Shown in pieces: positions 36,702 through 46,226 of a stretch of 64,000 nt of DNA. Below the pieces are notes generated by a model. It searched no databases, was not told where the DNA came from, and saw only the letters and a list, made by a program, of their open reading frames with translations. The position numbers and the translations under genes are program-made. The DNA is taken from positions 58,050 through 122,049 of the forward strand of contig CACZBX010000008.1 in assembly GCA_902779535.1 (NCBI GenBank), written 5' to 3'. The first letter of the stretch is position 1; the number at the start of each line of letters is the position of its first letter. The stretch is from an uncultured Bacteroidales bacterium (lineage in GTDB: Bacteria > Bacteroidota > Bacteroidia > Bacteroidales > Bacteroidaceae).

Positions 36702-37598
36702 ATGGAACAAAACACAGCTGATTTAGCCAAAATAGCATTGATCAATCATCCGGTAGAAGCCGATGTAAAAGTGAACTATTCTGATGAAGACATTATCATG
36801 ATCGATAATGTACGCATGCTTGCTGAGCCAAGCGTGACGAAATTACAGATGAATCTGATTGCTTTTTGTCGCAAAGGGAAGGCACAAGTAAACATTAATG
36901 GTGTTCCTACGTTGTTCAAGGAGAACCAAATCCTGGTGTGTCCTTCACAGGTCGTTTTTTCTGATTTCATGCTAAGTCCTGACTTTGATTTTAAGTCTAT
37001 TTTTATCAGCAATTCGAAACTGCAGCATTTTTTACGTGAAAAGATGAATGTGTGGACCCAACTCTATATCAAAAAGGTTTGGGTGAGTTCGCTTGAAAAA
37101 GAAGAAGTCGATTTCTTGCTTCTTTTTTACAATATGATCAACTTGTGTATTCATTCCAGAATAGAATATGCCAACAAGTCGGAGGTGACACAATCATTAC
37201 TGCGTGCAGGCATATTAGCGTTCTGTGGTTTACTTGAAACAAAGATGTTGGTTAATTTACCTGTCAATGAGGGTAGGAGATCGTCGAACCAACTCTTTCA
37301 GCAGTTCATGAACTTGTTGAGCAACAACACCGCGAAGCATCAGACGGTAGCATATTATGCCGACCAATTGTGCATATCACCCAAATATTTGTCGGCGATA
37401 TGCAAACAAAGTACGGGTAAGACAGCCAATGAATGGATACGTGAGCATGTAATGGAAGATATCCGTTATTATTTGCAGCAGACCGACCTCAGTATCAAGG
37501 AAATCTGTGATCGGTTGGGGTTCCCCAATCCATCCTTCTTCGGCAAATATGTGAAAGAACATTTTGGCATGACCCCATCAAAGATGCGTAGGGGATGA
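36702..37598 (+). CDS. AraC-family transcriptional regulator
   Basis: A 298-residue regulator. The N-terminal 190 residues form a probable cupin-like ligand-sensing domain (YSDEDIIMIDNVRM, KGKAQVNINGVPTLFKENQ). The C-terminal 100 residues are an AraC double helix-turn-helix: YADQLCISPKYLSAICKQST for the first and LSIKEICDRLGFPNPSFFGK for the second, ending HFGMTPSKMRRG. It is divergent from the adaptor-RND-TolC operon and is the likely regulator of that pump, judged from position. Its ligand is unknown. Confidence 0.92.
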   Translation: MEQNTADLAKIALINHPVEADVKVNYSDEDIIMIDNVRMLAEPSVTKLQMNLIAFCRKGKAQVNINGVPTLFKENQILVCPSQVVFSDFMLSPDFDFKSIFISNSKLQHFLREKMNVWTQLYIKKVWVSSLEKEEVDFLLLFYNMINLCIHSRIEYANKSEVTQSLLRAGILAFCGLLETKMLVNLPVNEGRRSSNQLFQQFMNLLSNNTAKHQTVAYYADQLCISPKYLSAICKQSTGKTANEWIREHVMEDIRYYLQQTDLSIKEICDRLGFPNPSFFGKYVKEHFGMTPSKMRRG

Positions 37599-37800
37599 AG
37601 AAAATAAGCATGATGCTTGTTTAAAACAACAGCAGAAGAAGGATAGATGAAAAAAACTGTTCATCCATCGTGTTTATTTAATCGTTTGTCGAGTTTTTCA
37701 TCCTCATTTATTGAGATTTCATGCTTAATTGTCGAGTTTTCTTATCCAAAAACTCAGTTTTAAAGAGCGGTACATTCAGAGTATTCCAATTATCCAGAGA
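37599..37800. other. Gene-free spacer between AraC gene and tRNAs
   Basis: About 200 bases with no supported gene. A small AAGCA-TGA-TGCTT hairpin follows the AraC stop closely. A 12-base direct repeat TTGTCGAGTTTT occurs at 37686-37697 and 37729-37740. I see no promoter that fits well. Confidence 0.5.
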
Positions 37801-37838
37801 AAAAGAAAAAAAGGAAGTGATTGATTCACTTCCTTTTC
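37801..37838 (-). terminator. Terminator of the tRNA-Ser/tRNA-Glu unit
   Basis: A perfect 12-base stem (37810-37821 with 37827-37838) with a five-base loop is followed on the minus strand by a long T-rich tail. It begins three bases after the tRNA-Glu 3-prime end. Confidence 0.9.
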
Positions 37839-37840
37839 GT

Positions 37841-37912
37841 AGCGCAACCGGGATTCGAACCCGGGTTTCAGCCGTGAGAGGGCCGCGTCCTAGACCCCTA
37901 GACGAATGCGCC
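37841..37912 (-). tRNA. tRNA-Glu, anticodon CTC
   Basis: On the minus strand a 72-base cloverleaf begins GGCGCATTCGTCTAGG, the typical tRNA-Glu 5-prime half. The anticodon arm is CGGCC-CTCTCAC-GGCTG with anticodon CTC, reading GAG. The T arm is CCGGG-TTCGAAT-CCCGG. The discriminator base is A and no CCA is encoded. The acceptor stem has a G-U first pair and a U-U mismatch at the seventh pair. It is the second tRNA of a two-gene unit. Confidence 0.95.
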
Positions 37913-37926
37913 GTAAAACTTCCTCG

Positions 37927-38013
37927 CGGAAGCTGGGGGATTCGAACCCCCGGTACGGTTACCCGTACGGCAGTTTAGCAAACTGCTGGTTTCAGCCACT
38001 CACCCAAACTTCC
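37927..38013 (-). tRNA. tRNA-Ser, anticodon GCT
   Basis: On the minus strand an 87-base class II tRNA with a long variable arm (GTACGG...CCGTAC). The acceptor stem is GGAAGTT/AGCTTCC with one wobble and discriminator G. The anticodon loop TTTGCTAA gives anticodon GCT for AGC/AGU serine codons. No CCA is encoded. It lies 14 bases upstream of tRNA-Glu in the same direction. Confidence 0.97.
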
Positions 38014-38135
38014 TTTCGGTCATTTAAGCATGTGCTTAATCACAAATGCGGTGCAAAGATAAACTCACTTTTCCAAATGTGCAAACCTTTTCTAGTTTTT
38101 TTTCAGATAAAATTTACACATCGAATGTAAGTTTC

Positions 38136-39419
38136 TTATTTGTTTTCTGTTGCTGCAAATATGGCCTGAAATGGATGAATATCAAAATAAGGCATGGCGG
38201 CTACAAAGTGTTCAACCAGTTCGGCGGAGATGGATTCGTAGCTTTCCCATTTCTTGTTTTTCGAGAAACAGTACAACTGCAGCGGAATACCGTTCGGAGT
38301 GGGTGCCAATGTCCTGACCATCAAGGTCATATTCTGATTGATCATCGGATGGCGTCGTAAATAAATCTCCATGTATGCGCGCAGCAACCCGGCATTTGTC
38401 TCTATCGTACCATTGACAATGCCAGCAGGATTCTCGGTGTTGACAATTGTACCTTCCTTGGCCTGTTTCTGCTTGATTTCGATAAACTGTTTTAAGTCGG
38501 GATCAAACTTTTTCATTCGTTCAAGGAAATCTGGCGTGCAAGGTTTGATGGTATTCAACTCCAAATAGATATCCTTGATAATCCGCCGTCCGTCGGATGC
38601 CTGCATACCTTGCCAATTCTTGAACGAACTGGATATTAGGTTATATGGCGGTAAAGTAACGATACTCTTGTCCCAGTTCTGAATTTTCACCGTGTTCAGT
38701 GTGATATCGGTAACGATACCATCGGCATTAGCACTTGGAACTACAACCCAGTCACCAATGTGTACCATTTCGTTCTGGGATAGTTGAACGCCGGCCACCA
38801 ATCCGAGGATAGAATCTTTAAAAATCAGCATCAACACAGCAGCAAATCCACCCAAGCCGGCGTAGATGGCTATCGGAGACTTATTAATCAGGATGGCCAC
38901 AATCGAAATCACGATCATACAAGAGACAATGACTTGTACGACTTGTATCAGTCCACGGATGGGTTTCCCTTTGCCCGATTGCTTCTGCCGCTCCATGGCG
39001 GTATCGCCAACAGCCTTGATAATAACGTTGAAAGCGATCAGCAAAGCGACAAAGAAGTATAGCCACGTTATCTTAGAAGTAAAGGCATACCAGTTTGACT
39101 TCTGGTCGAACACCACTTGCAACAAGGCAGAAATCATGATTGGTGGTAACACGTATGCTACACGCTTCAATGCGTTCTCCCTGACAAGCGTCTCCAATAG
39201 GGGGTATCTCTTTACTTTCAGCACACGTTTGATGAAATGCAGCGATATCTGATAAAAGAGTCGGGAGATGAAAAAAGCCAAAATAACGATCAGAACCAGA
39301 AAGATCAAGCCATCTAGCTTGTCGGCAAGACCTTCCGAACACCCCATCCATAGTAAGATTTGATGAATCCAATTAAGTAAGGATTCGGCTAATTCGTTGG
39401 TAAACATAATCTTTTTCAT
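38136..39419 (-). CDS. Mechanosensitive ion channel of the MscS family
   Basis: A 427-residue channel with several N-terminal membrane helices (about 25-190) and an MscS beta domain at about 200-260 (VQLSQNEMVHIGDWVVVPSANADGIV in parts, then LPPYNLISSSFKNW). The pore-lining helix region reads AIYAGLGGFAAVLMLIFKDSILG. The size and the QNEMVHIGDWV block are close to YbdG/MscM-like proteins that respond to osmotic stress. The start overlaps the stop of the serine acetyltransferase gene by four bases (ATGA), so the two are probably co-translated. Confidence 0.92.
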   Translation of the reverse strand: MKKIMFTNELAESLLNWIHQILLWMGCSEGLADKLDGLIFLVLIVILAFFISRLFYQISLHFIKRVLKVKRYPLLETLVRENALKRVAYVLPPIMISALLQVVFDQKSNWYAFTSKITWLYFFVALLIAFNVIIKAVGDTAMERQKQSGKGKPIRGLIQVVQVIVSCMIVISIVAILINKSPIAIYAGLGGFAAVLMLIFKDSILGLVAGVQLSQNEMVHIGDWVVVPSANADGIVTDITLNTVKIQNWDKSIVTLPPYNLISSSFKNWQGMQASDGRRIIKDIYLELNTIKPCTPDFLERMKKFDPDLKQFIEIKQKQAKEGTIVNTENPAGIVNGTIETNAGLLRAYMEIYLRRHPMINQNMTLMVRTLAPTPNGIPLQLYCFSKNKKWESYESISAELVEHFVAAMPYFDIHPFQAIFAATENK

Positions 39420-40312
39420 TTCTTTGCTTTAGTTTGAACGATACGAGTTCCGGCCGGCACATCTTCGGTCACCCAGATATTGCCACCTACTGTCGCATGA
39501 TGACCGATGGTGATTCGACCAAGTATGGTTGCATTAGAGTAAATAATCACATGATCCTCCAAGATTGGATGCCGTGGAATACCTTTAATGGGAAGACCGT
39601 CTTCGTCTAAAGGAAAACTTCTGGCTCCGAGCGTAACACCTTGATACAGTTTTACATAATCACCAATAATACTAGTTTCTCCTATTACTACGCCTGTTCC
39701 GTGATCGATGGTGAAATAAGAGCCGATCTGGGCTCCTGGATGGATATCGATACCAGTCTCGCTATGAGCCATCTCAGTAATGATGCGTGGTATGAGAGGT
39801 ACTCCCAGTTCCAAAAGTCTATGCGCGATACGATAATTTGAGATAGCGCGAATGGCAGGGTAACAACTGATGACTTCACCATACGATTTAGCAGCCGGGT
39901 CACCATTAAAAGCAGCTTCCACATCTGTAGCCAAGATAGCACGAATCTCGGGCAAAGATTCAATAAATGCTGCTGCCAAAGCGGATGCCTCATGTCGTTG
40001 TTTATCAGTACATGACGTACATTCATCATCGCTGCCAAAACAAAGCCCTGCGAGGATCTGTGTCGTCAGTAAATCGAACAAACGTTCGATGTTCACCCCG
40101 ATATGATAGTTGACGGTACGGCTGCTCACTGAAGAATGTCCGAAGAATCCTGGGAAGAGCACCGCACGACATAGTTCAATAATCTCATGAAGTGTTTCAC
40201 CTGAGGGAAGGGGATTGCCATCTTTATGGTGATGGAATAAGCGTACAAACGATTTGTTTTCCGACAATTCGTTTACCGTTTTGTTCAAAATGCTTGCTAG
40301 ATCTACATTCAT
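39416..40312 (-). CDS. cysE: Serine O-acetyltransferase
   Basis: A 298-residue serine acetyltransferase, which makes O-acetylserine from serine and acetyl-CoA, the first step of cysteine synthesis. The N-terminal 170 residues are helical, and the C-terminal part is a left-handed beta helix of hexapeptide repeats: DIHPGAQIGSYFTIDHGTGV, GETSIIGDYVKLYQGVTLGA, and VIIYSNATILGRITIGHHAT. The DHGTGVVIGE block is diagnostic. At 298 residues it is longer than EpsC-type enzymes and resembles the Bacteroidota form. It is transcribed with the MscS gene. Confidence 0.93.
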   Translation of the reverse strand: MNVDLASILNKTVNELSENKSFVRLFHHHKDGNPLPSGETLHEIIELCRAVLFPGFFGHSSVSSRTVNYHIGVNIERLFDLLTTQILAGLCFGSDDECTSCTDKQRHEASALAAAFIESLPEIRAILATDVEAAFNGDPAAKSYGEVISCYPAIRAISNYRIAHRLLELGVPLIPRIITEMAHSETGIDIHPGAQIGSYFTIDHGTGVVIGETSIIGDYVKLYQGVTLGARSFPLDEDGLPIKGIPRHPILEDHVIIYSNATILGRITIGHHATVGGNIWVTEDVPAGTRIVQTKAKK

Positions 40313-40337
40313 ACGTTGTATCTGTCTTATTTTGGAA

Positions 40338-40345
40338 CAAAGATA
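40338..40345 (-). promoter_or_regulatory. Putative -7 promoter box for serine acetyltransferase
   Basis: On the minus strand this reads TATCTTTG, a full match to TAnnTTTG, 25 bases before the ATG at 40312. Confidence 0.5.
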
Positions 40346-40389
40346 AGCAAATCAGATGGAGAAAGAAAATATTTACTGCTTATCCGAAG

Positions 40390-40431
40390 ATAAAATAAAA
40401 AGAAGAGGGTATGCCGAAAGACATACCCTCT
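40390..40431 (-). terminator. Terminator of the aquaporin gene
   Basis: AGAGGGTATG (40404-40413) pairs with CATACCCTCT (40422-40431) around an eight-base loop. On the minus strand the stem is followed by TTCTTTTTATTTTA. It begins 28 bases after the aquaporin stop. Confidence 0.9.
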
Positions 40432-40459
40432 AGAGTAAATCTAAAGAAAATCTTACTTA

Positions 40460-41149
40460 TTACTTCTCTTCAACAGGCTGGATGCATTTCCAGATAATTG
40501 CTGAAAGGACAGCACCAACGAACGGACCAACAATAAAGATCCAAAGGTTAGTCAAAGCAGTACCACCCTGGAAGATAGCAGGAGCGATAGAACGAGCCGG
40601 ATTCACAGAAGTACCAGTGTAACGGATACATGCCAAGTGAACCAATACCAAACTCAAACCGATTGCCAAACCAGCGAAGTTGTTGGTAGCACCGTTTGTC
40701 TTTGATGTAGCTCCCAAAACAACCAATACAAATACACAGGTGAAGAAAATCTCAGCCAACAGACCGCCCAGAGGAGTAACCCCTGCCTGCAAATCGTTTG
40801 CTCCTGTTCCTACCAAACCTGCATTAGCTGTCAATACCCAAAGAATTGCGGAACCGATGAATGCACCGATTACTTGGAAGAGCATGTACATACCTGCATC
40901 TTTTCCTGAAATACCCTTGTTCAGATAAACACCTAAGGTAATTGCTGGGTTGATATGGCATCCGGAGATACCACCAATGGTATAAGCCATTGCTACAACA
41001 GCCAAACCGAAAGCCAAAGCTGTGCCGATTACTGTCCCTGCATTGGCAACATCTGCGCAATTGGATGAGCAATTCAAACTAACTGCTACACCACATCCCA
41101 TTAACACCAGCACCATGGTGCCGAACATTTCTGCTAAATACTTTTTCAT
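40460..41149 (-). CDS. aqpZ: Aquaporin Z-type water channel
   Basis: A 229-residue MIP-family channel with six membrane helices and two half-helices. The NPA motifs are at 67-69 (HINPAIT) and 183-185 (SVNPARS). The selectivity filter residues line up as Phe47, His171, Thr180 and Arg186, the set of water-selective AqpZ and not of glycerol facilitators, which lack the His. It forms a single-gene unit with a good promoter (41184-41215) and its own terminator. Confidence 0.95.
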   Translation of the reverse strand: MKKYLAEMFGTMVLVLMGCGVAVSLNCSSNCADVANAGTVIGTALAFGLAVVAMAYTIGGISGCHINPAITLGVYLNKGISGKDAGMYMLFQVIGAFIGSAILWVLTANAGLVGTGANDLQAGVTPLGGLLAEIFFTCVFVLVVLGATSKTNGATNNFAGLAIGLSLVLVHLACIRYTGTSVNPARSIAPAIFQGGTALTNLWIFIVGPFVGAVLSAIIWKCIQPVEEK

Positions 41150-41183
41150 AAGACAAATAATTTAAAAGTGAACATTCTTACTT

Positions 41184-41215
41184 CAAAATTATAAAACGTA
41201 CTTTATTTTATCAAG
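41184..41215 (-). promoter_or_regulatory. Promoter of the aquaporin gene
   Basis: On the minus strand CTTG (41215-41212), a 20-base spacer and TAATTTTG (41191-41184) give the Bacteroidota promoter layout with one mismatch in the upstream box. The ATG follows 34 bases downstream. Confidence 0.65.
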
Positions 41216-41245
41216 TTTTTTAAAAGTTTTTTTAGAAAGTTCATA

Positions 41246-41279
41246 AAAAAACCGACGGATATTCGAACATATCCGTCGG
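41246..41279 (-). terminator. Terminator of htpG
   Basis: CCGACGGATAT (41252-41262) pairs perfectly with ATATCCGTCGG (41269-41279) around TCGAAC. On the minus strand a run of seven T follows. It lies 33 bases after the htpG stop. Confidence 0.9.
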
Positions 41280-41311
41280 CCATTATGTCAGATTTCGTAA
41301 ATAAAGACTGC

Positions 41312-43357
41312 TTAAATCAGTTCAATGCTTCGTTTAACAAATGCATCCAATGCTTCACCTTTCAACAGATTGTTTTGAAGTAAAGCCAAGTCGATCAGCT
41401 GGTGAACGACTTTGTTAGTTTGGGCATAGTCAGATATAACCGCATCTTTTTGACTTCGTTTGGCGGTCAATTTCTTTTCAACCTCTTCAAGTTCATCTTT
41501 TTCAGCCTGAGGAACTTCATCTTCCTTCTTTCCGTCTTTGGCTTTATGCAATTCTTCATGACGATGATCCAACTGCTCAATTTCTTCTTCAATAGGCTTC
41601 AATGCATCCTTGCATGCATTCTCAGCATCTGTCAAGACATTCTTGATTAATTTATGATCAGCATTCAGTACGACATTGTACATATCCGGCATCTCGCCAT
41701 AGAATCCCATACCTCCTTGAATACGTGCCATTTCTTTCATACGACGCATATACTCGCTTTGAGTAATCATGACAGGCGTTGCCGTTTCGCCTAAGGCTTC
41801 TGTCTGAACATTAAACTCATTGTTCGTCATCTTTGGCAATTGTGAATTGAAGACAGTGGTCAACATACCGATTTGTTCAGGGAGCAAGGTGTTCTTGTTC
41901 GCGTCTTCTTTTACAATCAGACGGTCGATTACATCGCTGTCAACACGGGTAAAGTGTGATTTCTCAAGCTTACGCTCCAACATGCTGACCATCGCAACAT
42001 CTAATTCTCCGTCCAGCAACAATACATTGTAACCTTTCTTCTGAGCTGCGTCAATATAGCTAAACTGCTCGTCCTTGTCGCGTGCGTAAAGGTAAACTAA
42101 TGTACCATTCTTGTCGGTTTGTTCTGACTTGATAAGTTCTTTATATTCATCCAATGTGTAATAATGGTCGTCGGTATCTTTCAGCAATGCAAATTTCGTT
42201 GCACGCGTATAGAACTCGTCGAGGGTCAGCATACCATAGTTGATAAAGATTTTCAAGTCGTCCCATTTCTTCTCGTATTCCTTACGGTCGTTCTTGAAGA
42301 TTTGATCCAAACGATCGGCTACTTTCTTTGTAACGTAAGTAGAGATCTTCTTCACGTTGGCATCACTCTGCAGATAAGAACGTGAGACATTCAACGGAAT
42401 ATCTGGTGAGTCAATGACGCCATGGAGCAAAGTCAAGAAATCAGGAACGATACCTTCAACACTGTCGGTTACATATACTTGATTACAATACAGTTGAATC
42501 TTGTTTTTCTGCAATTCTACGTTCCGATGAACCTTCGGGAAATAAAGAATACCAGTCAGGTGGAATGGATAATCCACATTCAGGTGAATCCAGAACAATG
42601 GTTCGTCGGACATTGGGTAAAGATCACGATAGAATTTCTTATAATCCTCATCTTTAAGTTCTGACGGACGGCGAGTCCAGATAGGAGTGGAGTCGTTGAT
42701 GATTAAATCCTCTGCTGTCTCGACCTGTTTTCCATCTTTCCATTCCTTTTTCTTTCCAAAAGCGATTGGAACAGGAAGGAAGCGGCAATATTTCTTCAAC
42801 AGTTCATTGATGCGAGCCTCTTCACCAAACTCCTTGCAGTCGTCATCAAGGTAAAGAATTATATCTGTACCACGGTCTGCCTTGTCAACTTCTTCAATCG
42901 TATAGGCTGGTGAACCATCACACGACCATTTAACAGCCTTTGCACCATCTTGGTACGACTTTGTAACGATTTCGACTTTCTTTGAAACCATGAATGCCGA
43001 GTAAAAACCCAAACCGAAGTGTCCGATAATGGCATTTGCGTCATTCTTGTACTTCTCAAGGAAATCGTTAGCTCCGGAAAAAGCGATTTGGTTGATGTAT
43101 TTGTCTATTTCCTCAGCAGTCATGCCAATACCACGGTCGGAAACCGTCAACGTATTGTCTTTCACACTGACATGAATGGTTGTATCGCCAAGTTCGCCCT
43201 TGAAATCACCCTTAGAAGAAAGTGTTTTCAACTTTTGTGTCGCATCAACGGCATTTGAAACTAACTCACGAAGAAAGATCTCATGATCGCTATATAAGAA
43301 TTTCTTTATAACGGGGAAGATATTCTCAGTAGTAACCCCAATATTACCTTTTTGCAT
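41312..43357 (-). CDS. htpG: Molecular chaperone HtpG (Hsp90)
   Basis: A 681-residue bacterial Hsp90. The N-terminal GHKL ATPase domain shows the family motifs ELVSNAVDATQKL (with the Mg-binding Asn), DRGIGMTAEEID and GHFGLGFYSAFMVS. Middle and C-terminal dimerisation domains follow. A charged stretch near residues 595-645 (HEELHKAKDGKKEDEVPQAE and following) is longer than in E. coli HtpG and seems typical of Bacteroidota members. It lies between the aquaporin and clpC genes on the minus strand, with its own terminator. No TAnnTTTG box is seen directly upstream, so a heat-shock-type promoter is possible. Confidence 0.97.
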   Translation of the reverse strand: MQKGNIGVTTENIFPVIKKFLYSDHEIFLRELVSNAVDATQKLKTLSSKGDFKGELGDTTIHVSVKDNTLTVSDRGIGMTAEEIDKYINQIAFSGANDFLEKYKNDANAIIGHFGLGFYSAFMVSKKVEIVTKSYQDGAKAVKWSCDGSPAYTIEEVDKADRGTDIILYLDDDCKEFGEEARINELLKKYCRFLPVPIAFGKKKEWKDGKQVETAEDLIINDSTPIWTRRPSELKDEDYKKFYRDLYPMSDEPLFWIHLNVDYPFHLTGILYFPKVHRNVELQKNKIQLYCNQVYVTDSVEGIVPDFLTLLHGVIDSPDIPLNVSRSYLQSDANVKKISTYVTKKVADRLDQIFKNDRKEYEKKWDDLKIFINYGMLTLDEFYTRATKFALLKDTDDHYYTLDEYKELIKSEQTDKNGTLVYLYARDKDEQFSYIDAAQKKGYNVLLLDGELDVAMVSMLERKLEKSHFTRVDSDVIDRLIVKEDANKNTLLPEQIGMLTTVFNSQLPKMTNNEFNVQTEALGETATPVMITQSEYMRRMKEMARIQGGMGFYGEMPDMYNVVLNADHKLIKNVLTDAENACKDALKPIEEEIEQLDHRHEELHKAKDGKKEDEVPQAEKDELEEVEKKLTAKRSQKDAVISDYAQTNKVVHQLIDLALLQNNLLKGEALDAFVKRSIELI

Positions 43358-43395
43358 ATTGTTATATTTTTAATTTATTCATGCCTTGGTTATGG

Positions 43396-43429
43396 CAAAA
43401 AAAATGCCAGATGAACATTCATCTGACAT
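43396..43429 (-). terminator. Terminator of clpC
   Basis: An 11-base stem (43404-43414 with 43419-43429), with one G-U wobble on the minus strand and loop of four, is followed by a T-run on the minus strand. It lies 22 bases after the clpC stop and just upstream of htpG. Confidence 0.85.
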
Positions 43430-43450
43430 TTTGTCTAATAAAAGCATTTA

Positions 43451-45964
43451 TCACTTCTTTAACTCAATCATAATCTTCTCTTTTTCCTTATCAAAGGTCG
43501 CCATGATTGAATCACCTTCCTTGAGGTCATGACTCAACATAAACTCCGATAACTCATCTTCCAGATAATGTTGGATGGCTCGCTTCAAAGGTCGGGCTCC
43601 GTATTCAACATCATAGCCTTTGTTAGCTAAGAATTCCTTTGCCTCACGGTTGATGTCAAATTCGTAACCGATCTTCTGGATTCGTTGTGTCAGACCTTTC
43701 AATTCGATGTCTATAATCTTAATCAGCGAGTCCAAATCCAGTTGCTCAAAGTTGATTACCTCATCTAGACGATTGAGGAATTCCGGTGCAAAACGCTTAT
43801 GTAAGGCTTTTGAGATGACGCTCTTTGAGTTCTCTTCCAGGCTTTTGTATGCATTACTGGTAAAACCAATACCCTTACCAAAGTCTTTCACTTCACGACT
43901 ACCCACATTCGAGGTCATAATGATGACGGTATTCTTGAAATCGACCGTCCGTCCTTGTCCGTCGGTGAGTCGACCTTCATCTAACACCTGCAACAGGATG
44001 TTGAACACATTTGGATGTGCCTTTTCTATCTCATCCAATAATACGATAGAGTAGGGTTTTCTACGTACACGCTCAGTCAACTGGCCGCCTTCTTCAAAAC
44101 CTACATATCCTGGAGGCGCTCCGATAAGTCGAGAAACATTGAAATCCTGCATATATTCACTCATATCGACCCGAATCACTGCGTCAGTGGATCCAAACAT
44201 CTGCAAGGCCAATTGTTGAGCCAAGTATGTTTTTCCAACACCTGTAGGACCGACAAACATGAATGTTCCAATAGGACGGTTCGGAGATTTCAAGCCGAGT
44301 CGGTTACGCTGGATGGCTTTCACCAAAACATCAATTGCCTTATCCTGACCAATTACCTTTGACTTCAGTTCATCCTTCATGCTGAGAAGCTTTTCACCCT
44401 CCGTCTTAGCCATACGCTGAACAGGAACCCCCGAAATCATTGATACGACATCTTCAATCTGTGCCTCATCCACAATCTGCCGCTCCTCTTTCATCCTCTG
44501 TTCCCATTGATCACGCATAGCGTGCAACTGTAATTCAAGCATCTTCTCTTTGTCTCGATAGTTGGCTGCAAGCTCAAAGTTTTGTGACTTCACTGCATTG
44601 TTCTTCCATTCTTTAGTCTCTTCAATCATCCGTTCCTGATTCTCAATTTCTTTTGGAACACTAATATTTATTAGGTGTTCGCGCGAACCAGCTTCATCCA
44701 ACGCATCAATCGCCTTATCGGGGAAATAACGGTCGTTAATATAACGCTCAGTCAGTCGGACACACGCTTTTAATGCAGCTTCAGTATAGATTACATTGTG
44801 ATGATCCTCATATTTATCCTTTATCTGCTTCAATATCTGGAGCGTTTCTTCCGGAGTTGTCGGATCAACGATAATCTTTTGGAAACGACGTTCCAAGGCA
44901 CGGTCTTTCTCGATACTCTGGCGATATTCATCTAACGTTGTCGCACCAATACATTGTATCTCTCCACGTGATAAAGACGGCTTCAACATATTGGCAGCAT
45001 CCATTGATCCCGCTGCTGCTCCCGCTCCGATAATCGTATGAATCTCGTCAATAAACAGGATAATATCTTTGTTTCTTTTCAATTCCGACAAAATGGCACG
45101 TAATCGCTCTTCGAATTGGCCACGATATTTCGTTCCGGCCACAACGGCAGCCATATCCAGAGCCACAACACGCTTGTCATATAAGATGCGTGATACCTTC
45201 TTCTGAACAATGCGAAGTGCCAATCCTTCGACAATGGCAGATTTACCAACACCAGGCTCACCAATCAAAACCGGATTGTTCTTTTTTCTCCGTGTTAAGA
45301 TTTGAGCCAAGCGTTCAATCTCTTTGTCTCGACCAATAACTGGATCCAATTTCCCTTCTTCTGCCAACTTTGTCATGTCCGTACCGAAAGAGTCAAGGGC
45401 AGGCGTGTCGTTCTGATTGGAACGAGTCTTTGTTTGGGAGGATGGATTACTCCCCATACTACTGTGTGAGAGGTCATTATCTTCCTCATCTTCATCCTCG
45501 CTAAAGCCTAAACCAGAGCGAACATCCGGTTTCAGTGAAAGTTGGTCATACAACTTCTGATAAGTAACGCCATATATCTCGAGCAAGTTCTTTGCTTCGT
45601 TCTTTCCTAATTTCATGATTGCCAATAATAAATGTTCTGCATCTGCGACGTCGCTGTTCAACAATTTAGATTCCAAAATGCAAAGTTTCAGTACTCTCGA
45701 TGCTTGCTCATTGAAATTCAATTCTTGATGTCCACCCTGTACATCTACATTAGGTTGCATTTTAAGAATATCTTCCAGGCCGTTCTTAATATCTTTTAAG
45801 TCAACATGTAAAGTTGTCAGCAGATCGATAGCCTTTCCGTCACCTTCACGTAACAATCCCAACAATAAATGTTCGGGACCGATGAAGTCGTTCCGCAATC
45901 GAAAAGCCTCTTCCTTACTATAGTTGAGGATATCTGTCACACGTTGTGAAAATTGATTTTTCAT
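43451..45964 (-). CDS. clpC: ATP-dependent Clp protease ATPase subunit ClpC
   Basis: An 837-residue Hsp100 unfoldase that feeds proteins to ClpP. It has the double Clp N-domain (about 1-145), a first AAA module with Walker [10 protein letters not shown], a UVR-type middle domain ([20 protein letters not shown]) that separates ClpC from ClpA and ClpB, and a second AAA module with Walker [10 protein letters not shown]. The frame opens six codons upstream at a TTG, but the ATG at 45964 gives the family start [14 protein letters not shown] linker of about 60 residues rich in Asp, Ser and Asn (near 155-205) follows the N-domain. It is divergent from gyrA. No clpP or mcsAB is adjacent. Confidence 0.95.
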   Translation of the reverse strand: MKNQFSQRVTDILNYSKEEAFRLRNDFIGPEHLLLGLLREGDGKAIDLLTTLHVDLKDIKNGLEDILKMQPNVDVQGGHQELNFNEQASRVLKLCILESKLLNSDVADAEHLLLAIMKLGKNEAKNLLEIYGVTYQKLYDQLSLKPDVRSGLGFSEDEDEEDNDLSHSSMGSNPSSQTKTRSNQNDTPALDSFGTDMTKLAEEGKLDPVIGRDKEIERLAQILTRRKKNNPVLIGEPGVGKSAIVEGLALRIVQKKVSRILYDKRVVALDMAAVVAGTKYRGQFEERLRAILSELKRNKDIILFIDEIHTIIGAGAAAGSMDAANMLKPSLSRGEIQCIGATTLDEYRQSIEKDRALERRFQKIIVDPTTPEETLQILKQIKDKYEDHHNVIYTEAALKACVRLTERYINDRYFPDKAIDALDEAGSREHLINISVPKEIENQERMIEETKEWKNNAVKSQNFELAANYRDKEKMLELQLHAMRDQWEQRMKEERQIVDEAQIEDVVSMISGVPVQRMAKTEGEKLLSMKDELKSKVIGQDKAIDVLVKAIQRNRLGLKSPNRPIGTFMFVGPTGVGKTYLAQQLALQMFGSTDAVIRVDMSEYMQDFNVSRLIGAPPGYVGFEEGGQLTERVRRKPYSIVLLDEIEKAHPNVFNILLQVLDEGRLTDGQGRTVDFKNTVIIMTSNVGSREVKDFGKGIGFTSNAYKSLEENSKSVISKALHKRFAPEFLNRLDEVINFEQLDLDSLIKIIDIELKGLTQRIQKIGYEFDINREAKEFLANKGYDVEYGARPLKRAIQHYLEDELSEFMLSHDLKEGDSIMATFDKEKEKIMIELKK

Positions 45965-46226
45965 ATTAATTCTTAAGTCCAATTTGACAAATATAATTCT
46001 AATTTTGAATAATTACTTATTTTTCGATGAAATATTTAACAAATTACATGCCAAATATTGATACGCCCCACAAAGGAGGTGCATAAAAGCGTTTACATTT
46101 CATAACAATAACCAAAAAAAACTCAACGCAACGATATTTTTGCCCAATATTTTTTCGTATGTTTGGTAAATGTCGTACCTTTACAAGGTTTTTAGAGACA
46201 TGTTTTAATAATAACATTTAAACTTA
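45965..46226. promoter_or_regulatory. Divergent intergenic region between clpC and gyrA
   Basis: A 262-base AT-rich gap without a supported gene. On the minus strand a TATATTTG box lies about 25 bases before the clpC ATG. On the plus strand TACCTTTA near 46178, about 40 bases before the gyrA ATG, is a weaker fit to the -7 box. I see no CIRCE-like or other heat-shock operator. Confidence 0.5.

Noticed and set aside
46070-46082. A perfect AAAGGAGGTG Shine-Dalgarno-like word between clpC and gyrA
   Set aside because: No start codon or open frame follows at a usable distance, and genes in this window do not use such sites.
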